From CAWAVN01 sp963825075 (GTDB taxonomy: Bacteria; Planctomycetota; Planctomycetia; Planctomycetales; Planctomycetaceae): a stretch of DNA of 64,000 nt. Positions 1 to 8,422 of this stretch are shown here, in pieces. Where the stretch lies: contig CAWGRX010000016.1 of the NCBI GenBank assembly GCA_963825075.1, positions 88,083 to 152,082 on the forward strand, read 5' to 3'. The notes beneath the pieces were generated by a model that was not told the origin of the DNA, searched no databases, and was given only the letters and a program-made list of their open reading frames with translations. Each line of letters begins with the position of its first letter. The first letter of the stretch is position 1. Position numbers and translations under genes: made by a program.

Positions 1-163
1 CCAAACGTTTGGTGACAAGATCGTTAAACCGCGAAACCACCACGGCAAACGCCCCCTTAGGAGCCAAGAGTTCCCCTTCGATTGTTTGCATTGTTTTTTG
101 AAAGCCAGAGGTCAGGGTTTGGAGGTCAGAGGGAAAAGTAGAGCGGGCACTGCTCACCATACG

Positions 164-634
164 CTACTTGTCAAGCAATGCCCAACTCTCAAGCGTTTCC
201 AAAAGGTCGTTTTTAAGTTGTGGCAATCTGTCGGGACCGACTATTCCATCACGAATAAGCGACAGATCGTCTTCAAGTTTGATGAAGATACGAAAATCAT
301 CATGATATAGCATATTTTCAGATTGGAGAAATAGGAAGCACTTCATAATGGCGGATTCAACATTGACCGTCTCATCTCGGATTTGATTGGCGATCATTCC
401 AAACGCTTTCTTAATCGAGTGAGAGTCTTTTCTATTTTCAGTTAATGCGGCCAAGCGGGCAATAAGCGCCTGCAATGGGAGTGAGCGTCCTAGCGAAATG
501 TCAATGAGCGCATTTTCCGGGATCGTCGAAGCCTCTATTTGGGAATCTGCCCATGCGATGACCGTATTAACATCTACCGCACCAAGGATTAGTGCTACAC
601 GAAAAGTATTTGCATCTTGGGATAAGTTCGCCAT
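164..634 (-). CDS. hypothetical protein, 156 aa
   Basis: I do not recognise this protein. It reads as a soluble, mostly helical polypeptide with no signal peptide or membrane segment and ends in a Leu/Glu-rich helix. I chose the ATG at 634 (protein begins MANLSQDANTF) over the upstream ATG at 658 because the upstream stretch is short and basic. It lies in a run of three small unknown minus-strand genes (164-1435) that sit downstream of the DUF4058 pair. The amino-acid composition looks like a genuine protein, with alternating hydrophobic and charged residues. No catalytic motif is visible, so I give no function. Confidence 0.55.
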   Translation of the reverse strand: MANLSQDANTFRVALILGAVDVNTVIAWADSQIEASTIPENALIDISLGRSLPLQALIARLAALTENRKDSHSIKKAFGMIANQIRDETVNVESAIMKCFLFLQSENMLYHDDFRIFIKLEDDLSLIRDGIVGPDRLPQLKNDLLETLESWALLDK

Positions 635-709
635 CTTGGTACGTTGGGGGGTGCACATTCCCCATCAAGGCTGAAACTCGTTTCTCATTCGATGGTGGGG
701 ATGCCCACC

Positions 710-985
710 CTACTCGACTGCGAATTGGCCGTCCTCAAATGTGAGCATCATTGGCGGCCCATTGATGTCCGGCCGCCAGCCGCTATTGAGGGCGAAAGCA
801 ACCGCACTTTCAACGAAACTGGGTGTGACAATGTGCGGCTCATCTCCCGGCCCTTCGGGTTCGAGCCAATCTTGCCAACCCCAGTCAACATACAATTGAG
901 GCGAGCTTCGCCCCTTCGGAATAACGACCAATTTCTCGTCGAATCTCCAATGAAATTGCCTGCTGCCGACGGTTATCGATCGCAA
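710..985 (-). CDS. hypothetical protein, 91 aa
   Basis: Small acidic protein rich in Trp, Phe and Pro (for example WGWQDWLEPEGPGDEPH). It has no signal peptide and no known motif that I recognise. The start at 985 would be a TTG codon, so the true N-terminus is uncertain. It ends in the sequence overlapping a short GC hairpin (about 690-710, a GGTGGG/CCCACC stem) that could act as a boundary between this gene and the one downstream. It could be a small accessory protein such as an immunity-like protein, but nothing in the sequence proves that. Confidence 0.4.
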   Translation of the reverse strand: MRSITVGSRQFHWRFDEKLVVIPKGRSSPQLYVDWGWQDWLEPEGPGDEPHIVTPSFVESAVAFALNSGWRPDINGPPMMLTFEDGQFAVE

Positions 986-1030
986 TGTGAGCCAATCCCA
1001 ATAATGAAGTTAACGACTGTTTGAGTCTCA

Positions 1031-1108
1031 AGGGAACACTAATTTTCGCTAATTCCCGCTAATCAAGCGCGACCATAGATTAGCGGAGATTAGCGGAGAT
1101 TAGTGTTC
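1031..1108. repeat. inverted repeat of about 33-bp arms
   Basis: The arms begin AGGGAACACTAATTTTCGC on the left and end GAGATTAGTGTTCCT on the right, around a spacer of about 12 bp (aagcgcgaccat). The internal units GCTAAT and GATTAGCG are repeated within each arm. Transcribed from either side this would fold into a long hairpin. It lies just after the stop of the gene at 1109-1435, so it could serve as a terminator, or be a small palindromic element. Confidence 0.6.
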
Positions 1109-1435
1109 CTAAAATTGATTTTCGTTCTCGTGATGACTTCCGCCGCATCGGCAGTGAAATTCCTCATCCTCGCTAAAACTATGCGGTCCCCAACCTTCTT
1201 TGACGAAAGCCGGGCAGGTGAAATGTTCAAAGACGGTTTCCAAATGATGCCGGGATTTGGGGTGGCAACACAAACCCCAATCGGCGTTAAACTCCGCAAA
1301 AAACGAGCAGCGCCACATTGGTTCCCGTTCTCGTATTGTATAAATAGCTCGGGTTCGCGCGGGCCAATGTTGTTTGTATCTCTCCGACGATTCCGGGTTC
1401 GACCAGGTGTCGGTCAGGATCTGGTTCGCATTCAT
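1109..1435 (-). CDS. hypothetical Cys/His-rich protein, 108 aa
   Basis: ATG start at 1435. The protein contains several Cys and His residues (GLCCHPKSRHH in the middle, FHCRCGGSHH near the end), compatible with a metal-binding fold, but the spacing matches no zinc-finger family I can name. It is soluble with no signal peptide. The C-terminal residues run up to the inverted repeat at 1031-1108. It sits 20 bp downstream of the first DUF4058 gene on the same strand, so the two could be co-transcribed. Function unknown. Confidence 0.5.
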   Translation of the reverse strand: MNANQILTDTWSNPESSERYKQHWPARTRAIYTIREREPMWRCSFFAEFNADWGLCCHPKSRHHLETVFEHFTCPAFVKEGWGPHSFSEDEEFHCRCGGSHHENENQF

Positions 1436-1455
1436 GTTAGAGTACCCTCATCGTC

Positions 1456-2253
1456 CTACCTGCGTCCCGCGGCACGCAGGAGTTCGTCCATCCATTCCCG
1501 GTCCGCCGGTTCGAAGGCCGGGTTGGGGTCGCGGGTGTAGTCGATCTTCCAGTATCGGCCGTCGCTGTAAAATTGATGGATCAATGATTGAAGGTCAAGC
1601 AACACGTCGGCATCTTTGTCCCTGAGGGGGATGGAAACCGTCGGCAATCGGTCTTGTAATGAGACGCGGTATAAGTCGGCGAGACCCGGTTTGGAAGCCC
1701 GCCGGACACAAACGCGGTAGGTCGATGTGAGCGGGTCGGGAAGCGGATCCTCCTCCGCCGTCAGCGAAAACCGGCCGGCTCGCACCAGGTCGATCTCGAC
1801 CAGATTGACGCCGCCCTCGAGATACGCCTGCTGCTTCCGCAGGTAGGCCAACCGGTCCGGCCCGGGCAATTTGTTCGACGGACTCAAGAGTTCGATCGCG
1901 GTGATAACGCGGTTGCCGGTGGAGGTATCTAAAATCACGATGTGCCGATCTTTCCGCGGACGGGGAACGGAAATCGTCGTCGGCTGCGTGGCGACGGCGT
2001 TCGATGTTTGCGCGGAATCCATCTGCGACTCGGTCGGCTGTTCGATAACCTGGACACCGGGAACAGCCAACAGCGACTCATCGACGAGATCGATGGAGAC
2101 GCCTTGCTCGACTTGGGCCCACAAATCGAGCGGAAGCTGGCCTTGGATGACGTTTTTGATCGCGACAATCAGCGACGCGTGCACATCCCGCCAATACGGT
2201 TCGAGAAAAGGATGCATGCCCGGAAACGGGCATTCGTGTTGTTCGCCACTCAC
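1456..2253 (-). CDS. DUF4058 family protein (downstream copy)
   Basis: About 265 aa. The family hallmark FPGMHPFLEP is at residues 10-19, followed by the helix WRDVHASLIVAIKN. Later blocks include the typical VITAIELLSPSNKLPG and VNLVEIDLVRAGRF. DUF4058 proteins are cytoplasmic, widespread in planctomycetes and cyanobacteria, and of unknown function; the ELLSP and EIDLLRAG blocks resemble a nuclease-like core, but this is not established. The start is a GTG at 2253, which overlaps the TGA stop of the next DUF4058 gene in a GTGA junction, so translation of the two is probably coupled. Length is normal for the family. Confidence 0.9.
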   Translation of the reverse strand: MSGEQHECPFPGMHPFLEPYWRDVHASLIVAIKNVIQGQLPLDLWAQVEQGVSIDLVDESLLAVPGVQVIEQPTESQMDSAQTSNAVATQPTTISVPRPRKDRHIVILDTSTGNRVITAIELLSPSNKLPGPDRLAYLRKQQAYLEGGVNLVEIDLVRAGRFSLTAEEDPLPDPLTSTYRVCVRRASKPGLADLYRVSLQDRLPTVSIPLRDKDADVLLDLQSLIHQFYSDGRYWKIDYTRDPNPAFEPADREWMDELLRAAGRR

Positions 2254-3056
2254 CGTGAGCCTCCCTCGTCGTCCGATCTATGGCCCGCGGTGCGGAGGAG
2301 TTCATCGGCCCACGGTTGTTGCTCGGCGGACAGCGCGGGGTTCGGTTCGCCAGAATAAATGTAAGCGGCGTAACCTCCGGCTTCGAACGCCTGGTCCAGC
2401 GCCAGCTTCAGATTCAATATGGCATCCCGGTCCGGCTCCTTTAGCGGGACGGGAATGTTCGGCAACCGGTCGGCCAGTCGGATTGGCCAAACGTCGGCTG
2501 TCGGACGCAGGGCCGCGCGGCTCACCAAGACGTAGTATTCACACTCGGGCAGGTCGTCCACCGGCATCCGCGGCCCGGCGCGAAGCAGGTCGATCTCGAT
2601 GTAATTGATGTCGCTCGCCAGCAGTTCGTCCCGCTTGCCGAGGAACTGCCTGCGATCCTGGCCGGGGTGCTTGTTCGCCGGACTGAGCAGTTCGATGACG
2701 GAGACAATCCGCCCCGTTTCGCGGTCGCGGATTTCAATGCGGTTTTCGCGCTCGAGATCGACGGCAGGTCGTAATTCAACTTGCACCGGCGAAGTGGTGG
2801 CCTGATGGATGGAGAGCGAATCGGCGTCCGTCTGTCCGGGTCGCTCCGCCACGGTGATGTCTCCCCGACCGATCAGCCGTCGCTCGTCCGCAGCGAGTTC
2901 GTGGACGTAGATGTGCTCATCCAACTTGGCGACGTAGGCCGGGCTGATCTGCGGCACAAGCAGCCGGCGGCACTCGTAAATGAACGACTCATGGAAGTCG
3001 TGCCAGACCGACGCCTGCTCCAAATAAGGATCCATGCCGGGGAAGGGACTGTGCAT
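2250..3056 (-). CDS. DUF4058 family protein (upstream copy)
   Basis: 268 aa with ATG start at 3056. It opens with the family motif FPGMDPYLE (residues 5-13), then WHDFHESFIYECRRLL. The conserved centre SVIELLSPANKHPGQDR and the segment NYIEIDLLRAGPR are clear. It is a diverged paralogue of the gene that follows it, with which it shares a 4-bp GTGA overlap, so they form a two-gene unit. The gap to the upstream rho stop is only 17 bp, so both may be read through from the rho transcript. The molecular role of DUF4058 is not known. Confidence 0.9.
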   Translation of the reverse strand: MHSPFPGMDPYLEQASVWHDFHESFIYECRRLLVPQISPAYVAKLDEHIYVHELAADERRLIGRGDITVAERPGQTDADSLSIHQATTSPVQVELRPAVDLERENRIEIRDRETGRIVSVIELLSPANKHPGQDRRQFLGKRDELLASDINYIEIDLLRAGPRMPVDDLPECEYYVLVSRAALRPTADVWPIRLADRLPNIPVPLKEPDRDAILNLKLALDQAFEAGGYAAYIYSGEPNPALSAEQQPWADELLRTAGHRSDDEGGSR

Positions 3057-3073
3057 CGGTCATTCCGGTTCAA

Positions 3074-4531
3074 TCAGCCCAAGTTCATGCTCATCAAAAA
3101 CTCATCGTTGGTTTTGGTCCGCCGCATGCGGTTGACGAGGAGTTCCATGGCGTCCACTGGGTTCATGTCGTTCAAGACTCGGCGGAGGATCCACACGTGG
3201 CGGAGTTCTTCTTCGGTCATCAACAATTCTTCGCGGCGGGTGCCGGACCTGTTCACATCAATCGCCGGCCAGACGCGTTTCTCCACCATTCGGCGGTCGA
3301 GATGCAGCTCGGTATTGCCGGTGCCTTTGAACTCCTCGAAGATCACCTCGTCCATTTTGCTGCCGGTGTCCACGAGGGCGGTGGCGATGATCGTCAGGCT
3401 GCCGCCTTCTTCGACGTTGCGGGCGGCCCCGAAGAAGCGTTTGGGATGCTGAAGGGCGTTCGCATCGACGCCGCCGGTGAGGATTTTGCCCGAATGGGGG
3501 ACTTCCGTGTTCCAGGCCCGCGCGAGGCGGGTGATGGAATCCAGAAAGATCACCACGTCCTGGCCGTATTCCACCATCCGCTTGGCTTTTTCGATGACCA
3601 TTTCCGAGACCTGGATGTGCCGGCTCGGGGGTTCGTCGAAGGTGCTGGAAATCACCTCGCTGTTGCGAGCCTTGACTTGTCTTTCCATTTCGGTGACTTC
3701 TTCCGGCCGCTCGTCGATCAACAGCACGATGACGTAAGCGTCGGGATGGCTCCGCAAGGTCGCCTGGGCGAGTTGTTGGAGCAGAATTGTTTTTCCCGCG
3801 CGGGGCGGGGAGACGATCAAGCCCCGCTGTCCCATGCCGATGGGGGCGACGATGTCCACAATCCGCGTGCTGAGTTGTTTCGGATCGAGGGAGAGCTTGA
3901 GCCGTTTTTCGGGATGCAGCGGGGTCAAATCGTCAAAGAACACTTTTTCGGTGAGGATGTTGGGATCTTCGCCATTGATGGCTTCGACTCTGAGGAGGGC
4001 AAAGTAGCGTTCGTTTTCTTTGGGCGGTCGGATTTGCCCCGCGACGGTCGCGCCGGTCCTGAGACCGAAGCGGCGGATTTGACTGGGGGAGACGTAAATG
4101 TCGTCCGGACAGGGCAGATAGTGATAGTCCGGGCTGCGCAAAAAGCCGAAGCCGTCGGGCAGGATTTCCAGCGTCCCTTCGCCGAACATCAGCCCGTTCA
4201 TTTTGGTGCGTTCTTTGAGGATCTTGAAAATCAGATCCTGTTTTTTGAGGCCGGTGTATTCCGTCAGGTTTTCCTGGCGGGCGAGTTCCAAGAGTTCCTT
4301 CATCGTGCACCGCTGAAGCTCGGCGATGTGGATGTTGCCCTTTTTGATTTCTTCGTAGCGGTCGTCTGCGGGGAAAGTCGCGCCGTCGCCGTCGTCCTCA
4401 TCAGAGGACCTGCCGGGTTTTCGCGAGTTGCGAACCAGGCTGCCGTCGGATTCTTCAACACTGGTGGCGGCGGCGTTGCCGTCGGATTCTGCGAGAGTTC
4501 GGGATGATTGCAATTTGGAGGTTTTGGGCAT
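3074..4531 (-). CDS. rho: transcription termination factor Rho
   Basis: 485 aa from the ATG at 4531 (MPKTSKLQS); an earlier in-frame ATG at 4579 would add an unlikely Pro/Ser-rich stretch. Rho is a hexameric RNA-dependent ATPase that ends transcription. Residues 1-60 are a charged, low-complexity extension common in high-GC bacteria. A Rho-N helical domain follows (MKELLELARQENLTEYTGL). The RNA-binding cold-shock-like domain carries LPDGFGFLRSP. The ATPase core has Walker A PPRAGKT (about residue 243) and Walker B VIVLLIDERPEE (about 268), plus the RMVEYGQDVVIFLDSITRLARAWN block. The upstream gene is coaE on the same strand, a common neighbour. Complete and apparently intact. Confidence 0.98.
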   Translation of the reverse strand: MPKTSKLQSSRTLAESDGNAAATSVEESDGSLVRNSRKPGRSSDEDDGDGATFPADDRYEEIKKGNIHIAELQRCTMKELLELARQENLTEYTGLKKQDLIFKILKERTKMNGLMFGEGTLEILPDGFGFLRSPDYHYLPCPDDIYVSPSQIRRFGLRTGATVAGQIRPPKENERYFALLRVEAINGEDPNILTEKVFFDDLTPLHPEKRLKLSLDPKQLSTRIVDIVAPIGMGQRGLIVSPPRAGKTILLQQLAQATLRSHPDAYVIVLLIDERPEEVTEMERQVKARNSEVISSTFDEPPSRHIQVSEMVIEKAKRMVEYGQDVVIFLDSITRLARAWNTEVPHSGKILTGGVDANALQHPKRFFGAARNVEEGGSLTIIATALVDTGSKMDEVIFEEFKGTGNTELHLDRRMVEKRVWPAIDVNRSGTRREELLMTEEELRHVWILRRVLNDMNPVDAMELLVNRMRRTKTNDEFLMSMNLG

Positions 4532-4838
4532 GGTGGAAGGATCCTGACATTCGCTGGGCCGAGGTGATGGAGAATCCATCGACCGGCGTTAGAAAACCGC
4601 GGATCAAGCAAAACTCACTCAATCCAGCGAACAGGTTGGGGTGGTGTTTGAGGTTGGAATGTTGTGAATACAGACAATTCTTCGGAGAGGAAAGTTCCTA
4701 AAGCGTGAGTGATTTGGTGATCGACTTCTTTTTCTTAGGGAACGAAAGACTGAGGGACAAGTCGTCTGCTTTACATCCTATACGTTTTCGCGGGGGGATT
4801 TTTTCTTAGAGAAAACGCTGGGGAATAGGAATTGTACT
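4532..4838. other. coaE-rho intergenic stretch
   Basis: About 300 bp, AT-richer than the flanking genes. I see no convincing ORF, RNA gene or strong hairpin. It is the place to look for the rho leader, since many bacteria autoregulate rho through its 5' untranslated region, but I cannot point to a specific site. Confidence 0.4.
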
Positions 4839-5489
4839 TCAGGAAGGCTTCGACTGCAAAAACCGGTTCGCGAAAAATTTTTCGAGTTCCAAAACGGCGT
4901 GATCCAGATCCTGCGAATTATTGATCGCCACGTCGGCGGCGGTACGTTTTCCATCCAAATCGAGTTGGCTTTGTTCCCGGCTTTTCCAGTCCGAGACGTT
5001 CCAACCCTTGTTTTTGATACGCTCTTCGCGGACCGCGTCGGATGCGTCCACGAAGACGACCCAATCGCACATTTCCGCCCAACCGGTTTCCAACAAAATC
5101 GCGGCATCCAACAGGACACCTTCTCTGGATCCCGGTTCGCGGCGGGCTTGTGCTTTCGCTTTTTCGATTTCCTCGTGAATTTTCTCTCCAATCGCGGGGT
5201 GGACGATGCGGTTCAAATCGTTCCGGGCCTTTAGGGACTCGGCATCCGCTCCGAACACCCGCGCGGCCAGCCGCGATCTTTGAATTTCTCCGTCGGCGTC
5301 AAAAACCTCCTCGCCGAACCGAGCCTGGATTTTTTGTTTGACGGATGGTTGTTTCAAAACCTCGTGGCCGATGGCGTCGGCATCGATCACCGCGAGATTC
5401 CGCCGAGCGGCCCATTCGCGAGCCACTGTCGATTTCCCGGAGCCAATGCCCCCGATGATTCCAATCACAGGGAACCGACGACTGTTCAC
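4839..5489 (-). CDS. coaE: dephospho-CoA kinase
   Basis: 216 aa, GTG start at 5489. Catalyses the last step of coenzyme A synthesis, ATP-dependent phosphorylation of the 3'-hydroxyl of dephospho-CoA, in the cytoplasm. The P-loop GGIGSGKST lies at residues 13-21. The family motifs VIDADAIGHEVL (the DAD substrate-binding acid) and LNRIVHPAIGEKI follow, then LLDAAILLETGW and FVDASDAVREERI with the lid region. Length fits the family (about 200 aa). It is divergent from the DUF58 gene at 5983 and lies upstream of rho on the same strand. Confidence 0.95.
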   Translation of the reverse strand: MNSRRFPVIGIIGGIGSGKSTVAREWAARRNLAVIDADAIGHEVLKQPSVKQKIQARFGEEVFDADGEIQRSRLAARVFGADAESLKARNDLNRIVHPAIGEKIHEEIEKAKAQARREPGSREGVLLDAAILLETGWAEMCDWVVFVDASDAVREERIKNKGWNVSDWKSREQSQLDLDGKRTAADVAINNSQDLDHAVLELEKFFANRFLQSKPS

Positions 5490-5982
5490 GGCAAGGGACC
5501 AAACGAGATGGGGTTAGTTCATCGAAACAATTCAACGAAGAAAGTCTGGTGGGATATTTGAGTTTTCTGTGAATGATTGGGGAAATTCTGAAAATTGCAA
5601 TCCATTGTTGAATTTGAAAGCCGAATTCCATCCGTTATTTGATGCGGGGGTGGGGTGAGAGTTTGCAGATGAATTTATCCTGCCCGAAAGCCGCGCGGGT
5701 GTCAACAATAAACCTTGCGTCTTCTTCAGTTTTTTGTCAACTGGTTTTTCCGCCGCCGCAGGCATTCGCATCGAAATTCCGAAATGCGTTCTGGCGTTTG
5801 CAGGATTGGCGATTGGGTAACCGGCCTGCTATAAACACAGGAGTCAACCCGCAACCACCGTTCAAGAAAAATCTGTTCGATCATTCGCCGGAACGCGCCA
5901 GCGCCCGGTTGTCCGACCAAACCGGGGCGGACCACCCTACGGGCGGTGCCCCCTGCGGCTAATAAAACCTGAAAATGCTACC
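5490..5982. other. divergent intergenic region
   Basis: Separates coaE (minus) from the DUF58 gene (plus), so promoters for both should be here, but I cannot assign -35/-10 boxes with confidence. The first 380 bp are AT-richer and hold no convincing gene. The last 100 bp contain a copy of the dispersed palindromic repeat at 5882-5965, which reaches to within about 17 bp of the DUF58 start. Confidence 0.45.
5882..5965. repeat. dispersed palindromic repeat, copy 1
   Basis: Begins CGCCGGAACGCGCCAGCG and ends GCCCCCTGCGGCTAATAAA, with CCGGTTG and ACCGGGG arms between. Related copies occur at 11952, 13180, 21180, 24658, 39240, 40887, 40985 and 61902, all intergenic or at gene ends. The ends (CGCCGG.. 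and ..GCGGCTAAT) are near-complementary, so the unit folds into a long hairpin. Confidence 0.75.
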
Positions 5983-6879
5983 ATGCCCAGTGCGGAACAA
6001 TATCTCAAACCCGAAGTGATCCAAACCGTGTCCCGGCTGGATTTGCGGGCAAGGTTTATTGTCGAGGGGTTTCTCGCGGGGCTGCATGCCAGTCCGTTTC
6101 ACGGCTTTAGCGTGGAGTTCAGCGAACACCGCCGGTATTCCCAGGGCGATGACACCAAGGACATCGATTGGCTCGTCTATGCCAAAACAGACCGCTATTA
6201 CATCAAAAAGTACCAGGCGGAAACCAACATCACCGGTTACCTGCTGCTCGATCTGTCCGAGAGCATGGGCTACACCTACCGGCAGGAGCTGACGAAATTC
6301 GATTACGCGGTCTGCCTTGCGGCGGCTCTGGGCTACTTGATGATTCACCAGCAGGATCCCATCGGGCTCTTCACCTTCGGCGAAAAGCTCCAAAACAGCT
6401 TGCCCCCGCGGAGCAAACGCACGCAGCTCGGAAACATCCTCGCCGTCTTGTCGCGGGCCAAGCCGACGGGAGGCACGGAAGTCGCCCAAAATCTTCGCCG
6501 GATGGCCGCGATGATCAAGCACCGCAGCCTGTTGATGCTGTTTTCCGATCTGCTCACCGACACGGATGCGGTGATCGAGAGTCTGCATCTGCTCCGGCAC
6601 GCCGGGCACGATGTGATCGTGTTTCACATTCTGGACGAGGCCGAGGTGGATTTTCCGTTTCAGGGCATGGTCGATTTGAAGGATCCGGAAACGGGCGAGT
6701 CGCTGGTGCTCGATGCCGAGGGCATGCGGTCGGATTATCTGGAAGCGGTGCACGAACTCCGCGAGCGTTACCGGAAGGAGTGTTTTTCCACCGGTGCGGA
6801 TTATGTGGCTTTGGATACGAGTTTGCCCTTCGATAAAGCCCTCGTGGAATACCTCGCCCAACGGCAAGCGCGGTTTTGA
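5983..6879 (+). CDS. DUF58 domain-containing protein (vWA-like)
   Basis: 298 aa, ATG start. The DUF58 signature RRYSQGDDTKDIDWLVYAKTD spans residues 50-70 and is followed by a von Willebrand A-type segment with the MIDAS-like LLDLSESMGY (88-97). The N-terminus is cytoplasmic with no membrane anchor. DUF58 proteins usually sit beside a MoxR-type AAA ATPase and are thought to act as metal-dependent adaptors in protein assembly or envelope processes. No MoxR gene is in the window; instead an ABC ATPase follows 430 bp downstream on the same strand. The C-terminal residues DYVALDTSLPFDKALVEYL are typical of the family, so the gene is complete. Confidence 0.92.
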   Translation: MPSAEQYLKPEVIQTVSRLDLRARFIVEGFLAGLHASPFHGFSVEFSEHRRYSQGDDTKDIDWLVYAKTDRYYIKKYQAETNITGYLLLDLSESMGYTYRQELTKFDYAVCLAAALGYLMIHQQDPIGLFTFGEKLQNSLPPRSKRTQLGNILAVLSRAKPTGGTEVAQNLRRMAAMIKHRSLLMLFSDLLTDTDAVIESLHLLRHAGHDVIVFHILDEAEVDFPFQGMVDLKDPETGESLVLDAEGMRSDYLEAVHELRERYRKECFSTGADYVALDTSLPFDKALVEYLAQRQARF

Positions 6880-6892
6880 GACGTGACGCTGG

Positions 6893-6941
6893 CCCAAGCC
6901 GACGCCTTGGCGCCCGTCCGCCGATAAGTCGGCGGCTTGGG
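6893..6941 (+). terminator. hairpin downstream of the DUF58 gene
   Basis: CCCAAGCCG (from 6893) pairs with CGGCTTGGG (ending 6941), with internal GACG/GTCGGC complementarity. It lies 14 bp after the DUF58 stop. There is no T-tract, so it would be a Rho-dependent or attenuating structure rather than a classic intrinsic terminator. Confidence 0.35.
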
Positions 6942-7309
6942 GGGATGAGGTTTGCAAATGTTGTTGAATCCCGGCGAGGGGCGCTTGAAATGGGTTGGCG
7001 AGGTGTTTAGATTGAATTATGGGCAAATCGCGGGGGAGACTCCGTAGTGAGTTGCCCGCGTTACCCTCCATTCACAAAGTGGGAGAATCGTGACATATCC
7101 GATGGAATTCCCATCGCGTCCGAAACTTCTTCCAACACAGAACCCATTTCCGACGTATATCCAGGCGCCCCAGGTGCGATGGCTTCGTTCGATTGATTCC
7201 TATCCCACTCAAGCCGCACCGTGAGAAATCCCGGCGACCGCATCTTTTGTTCATAGGCCGCATCTTTTGTTCATAATTTTTCTCGTGCTCTTTTAACCGA
7301 AGGTCATCC
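6942..7309. other. intergenic stretch upstream of the ABC operon
   Basis: About 370 bp with only short ORFs that look spurious. The notable content is a near-tandem 18-bp direct repeat (CCGCATCTTTTGTTCATA) at 7238-7255 and 7258-7275, 35 bp before the ABC ATPase start. The promoter of the ABC genes should be in this interval. Confidence 0.4.
7238..7275. repeat. 18-bp direct repeat before the ABC ATPase gene
   Basis: CCGCATCTTTTGTTCATA occurs twice with 2 bp (gg) between, a 20-bp periodicity, close to two helical turns. Being just upstream of the ABC ATPase start, it could be a pair of regulator sites or a simple local duplication. Confidence 0.6.
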
Positions 7310-8248
<939 letters not shown>

Positions 8249-8422
8249 TCGCGGTCTCGGTCGTTTAAGAGGAAAGTGGCTGAGGATGGAGGATAGGTGG
8301 ACAGACTCAATTCACCATCCTCTACCCTCCCCCCTTAGTCCCACATTTCAAGCGGTTACCGAAAATATCTCTCATACATTTTCAATTCATCGTTCATCAC
8401 AACAACACAGGTGGTTTGATCC

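Noticed and set aside
3197..4507. 436-aa open frame antisense to rho
   Set aside because: It lies entirely within rho, which has all family motifs in the other strand. High GC makes long antisense frames common.
5959..7071. 370-aa antisense frame over the DUF58 gene
   Set aside because: Composition is Gln/His-rich without domain structure, and the plus-strand gene has clear family motifs.
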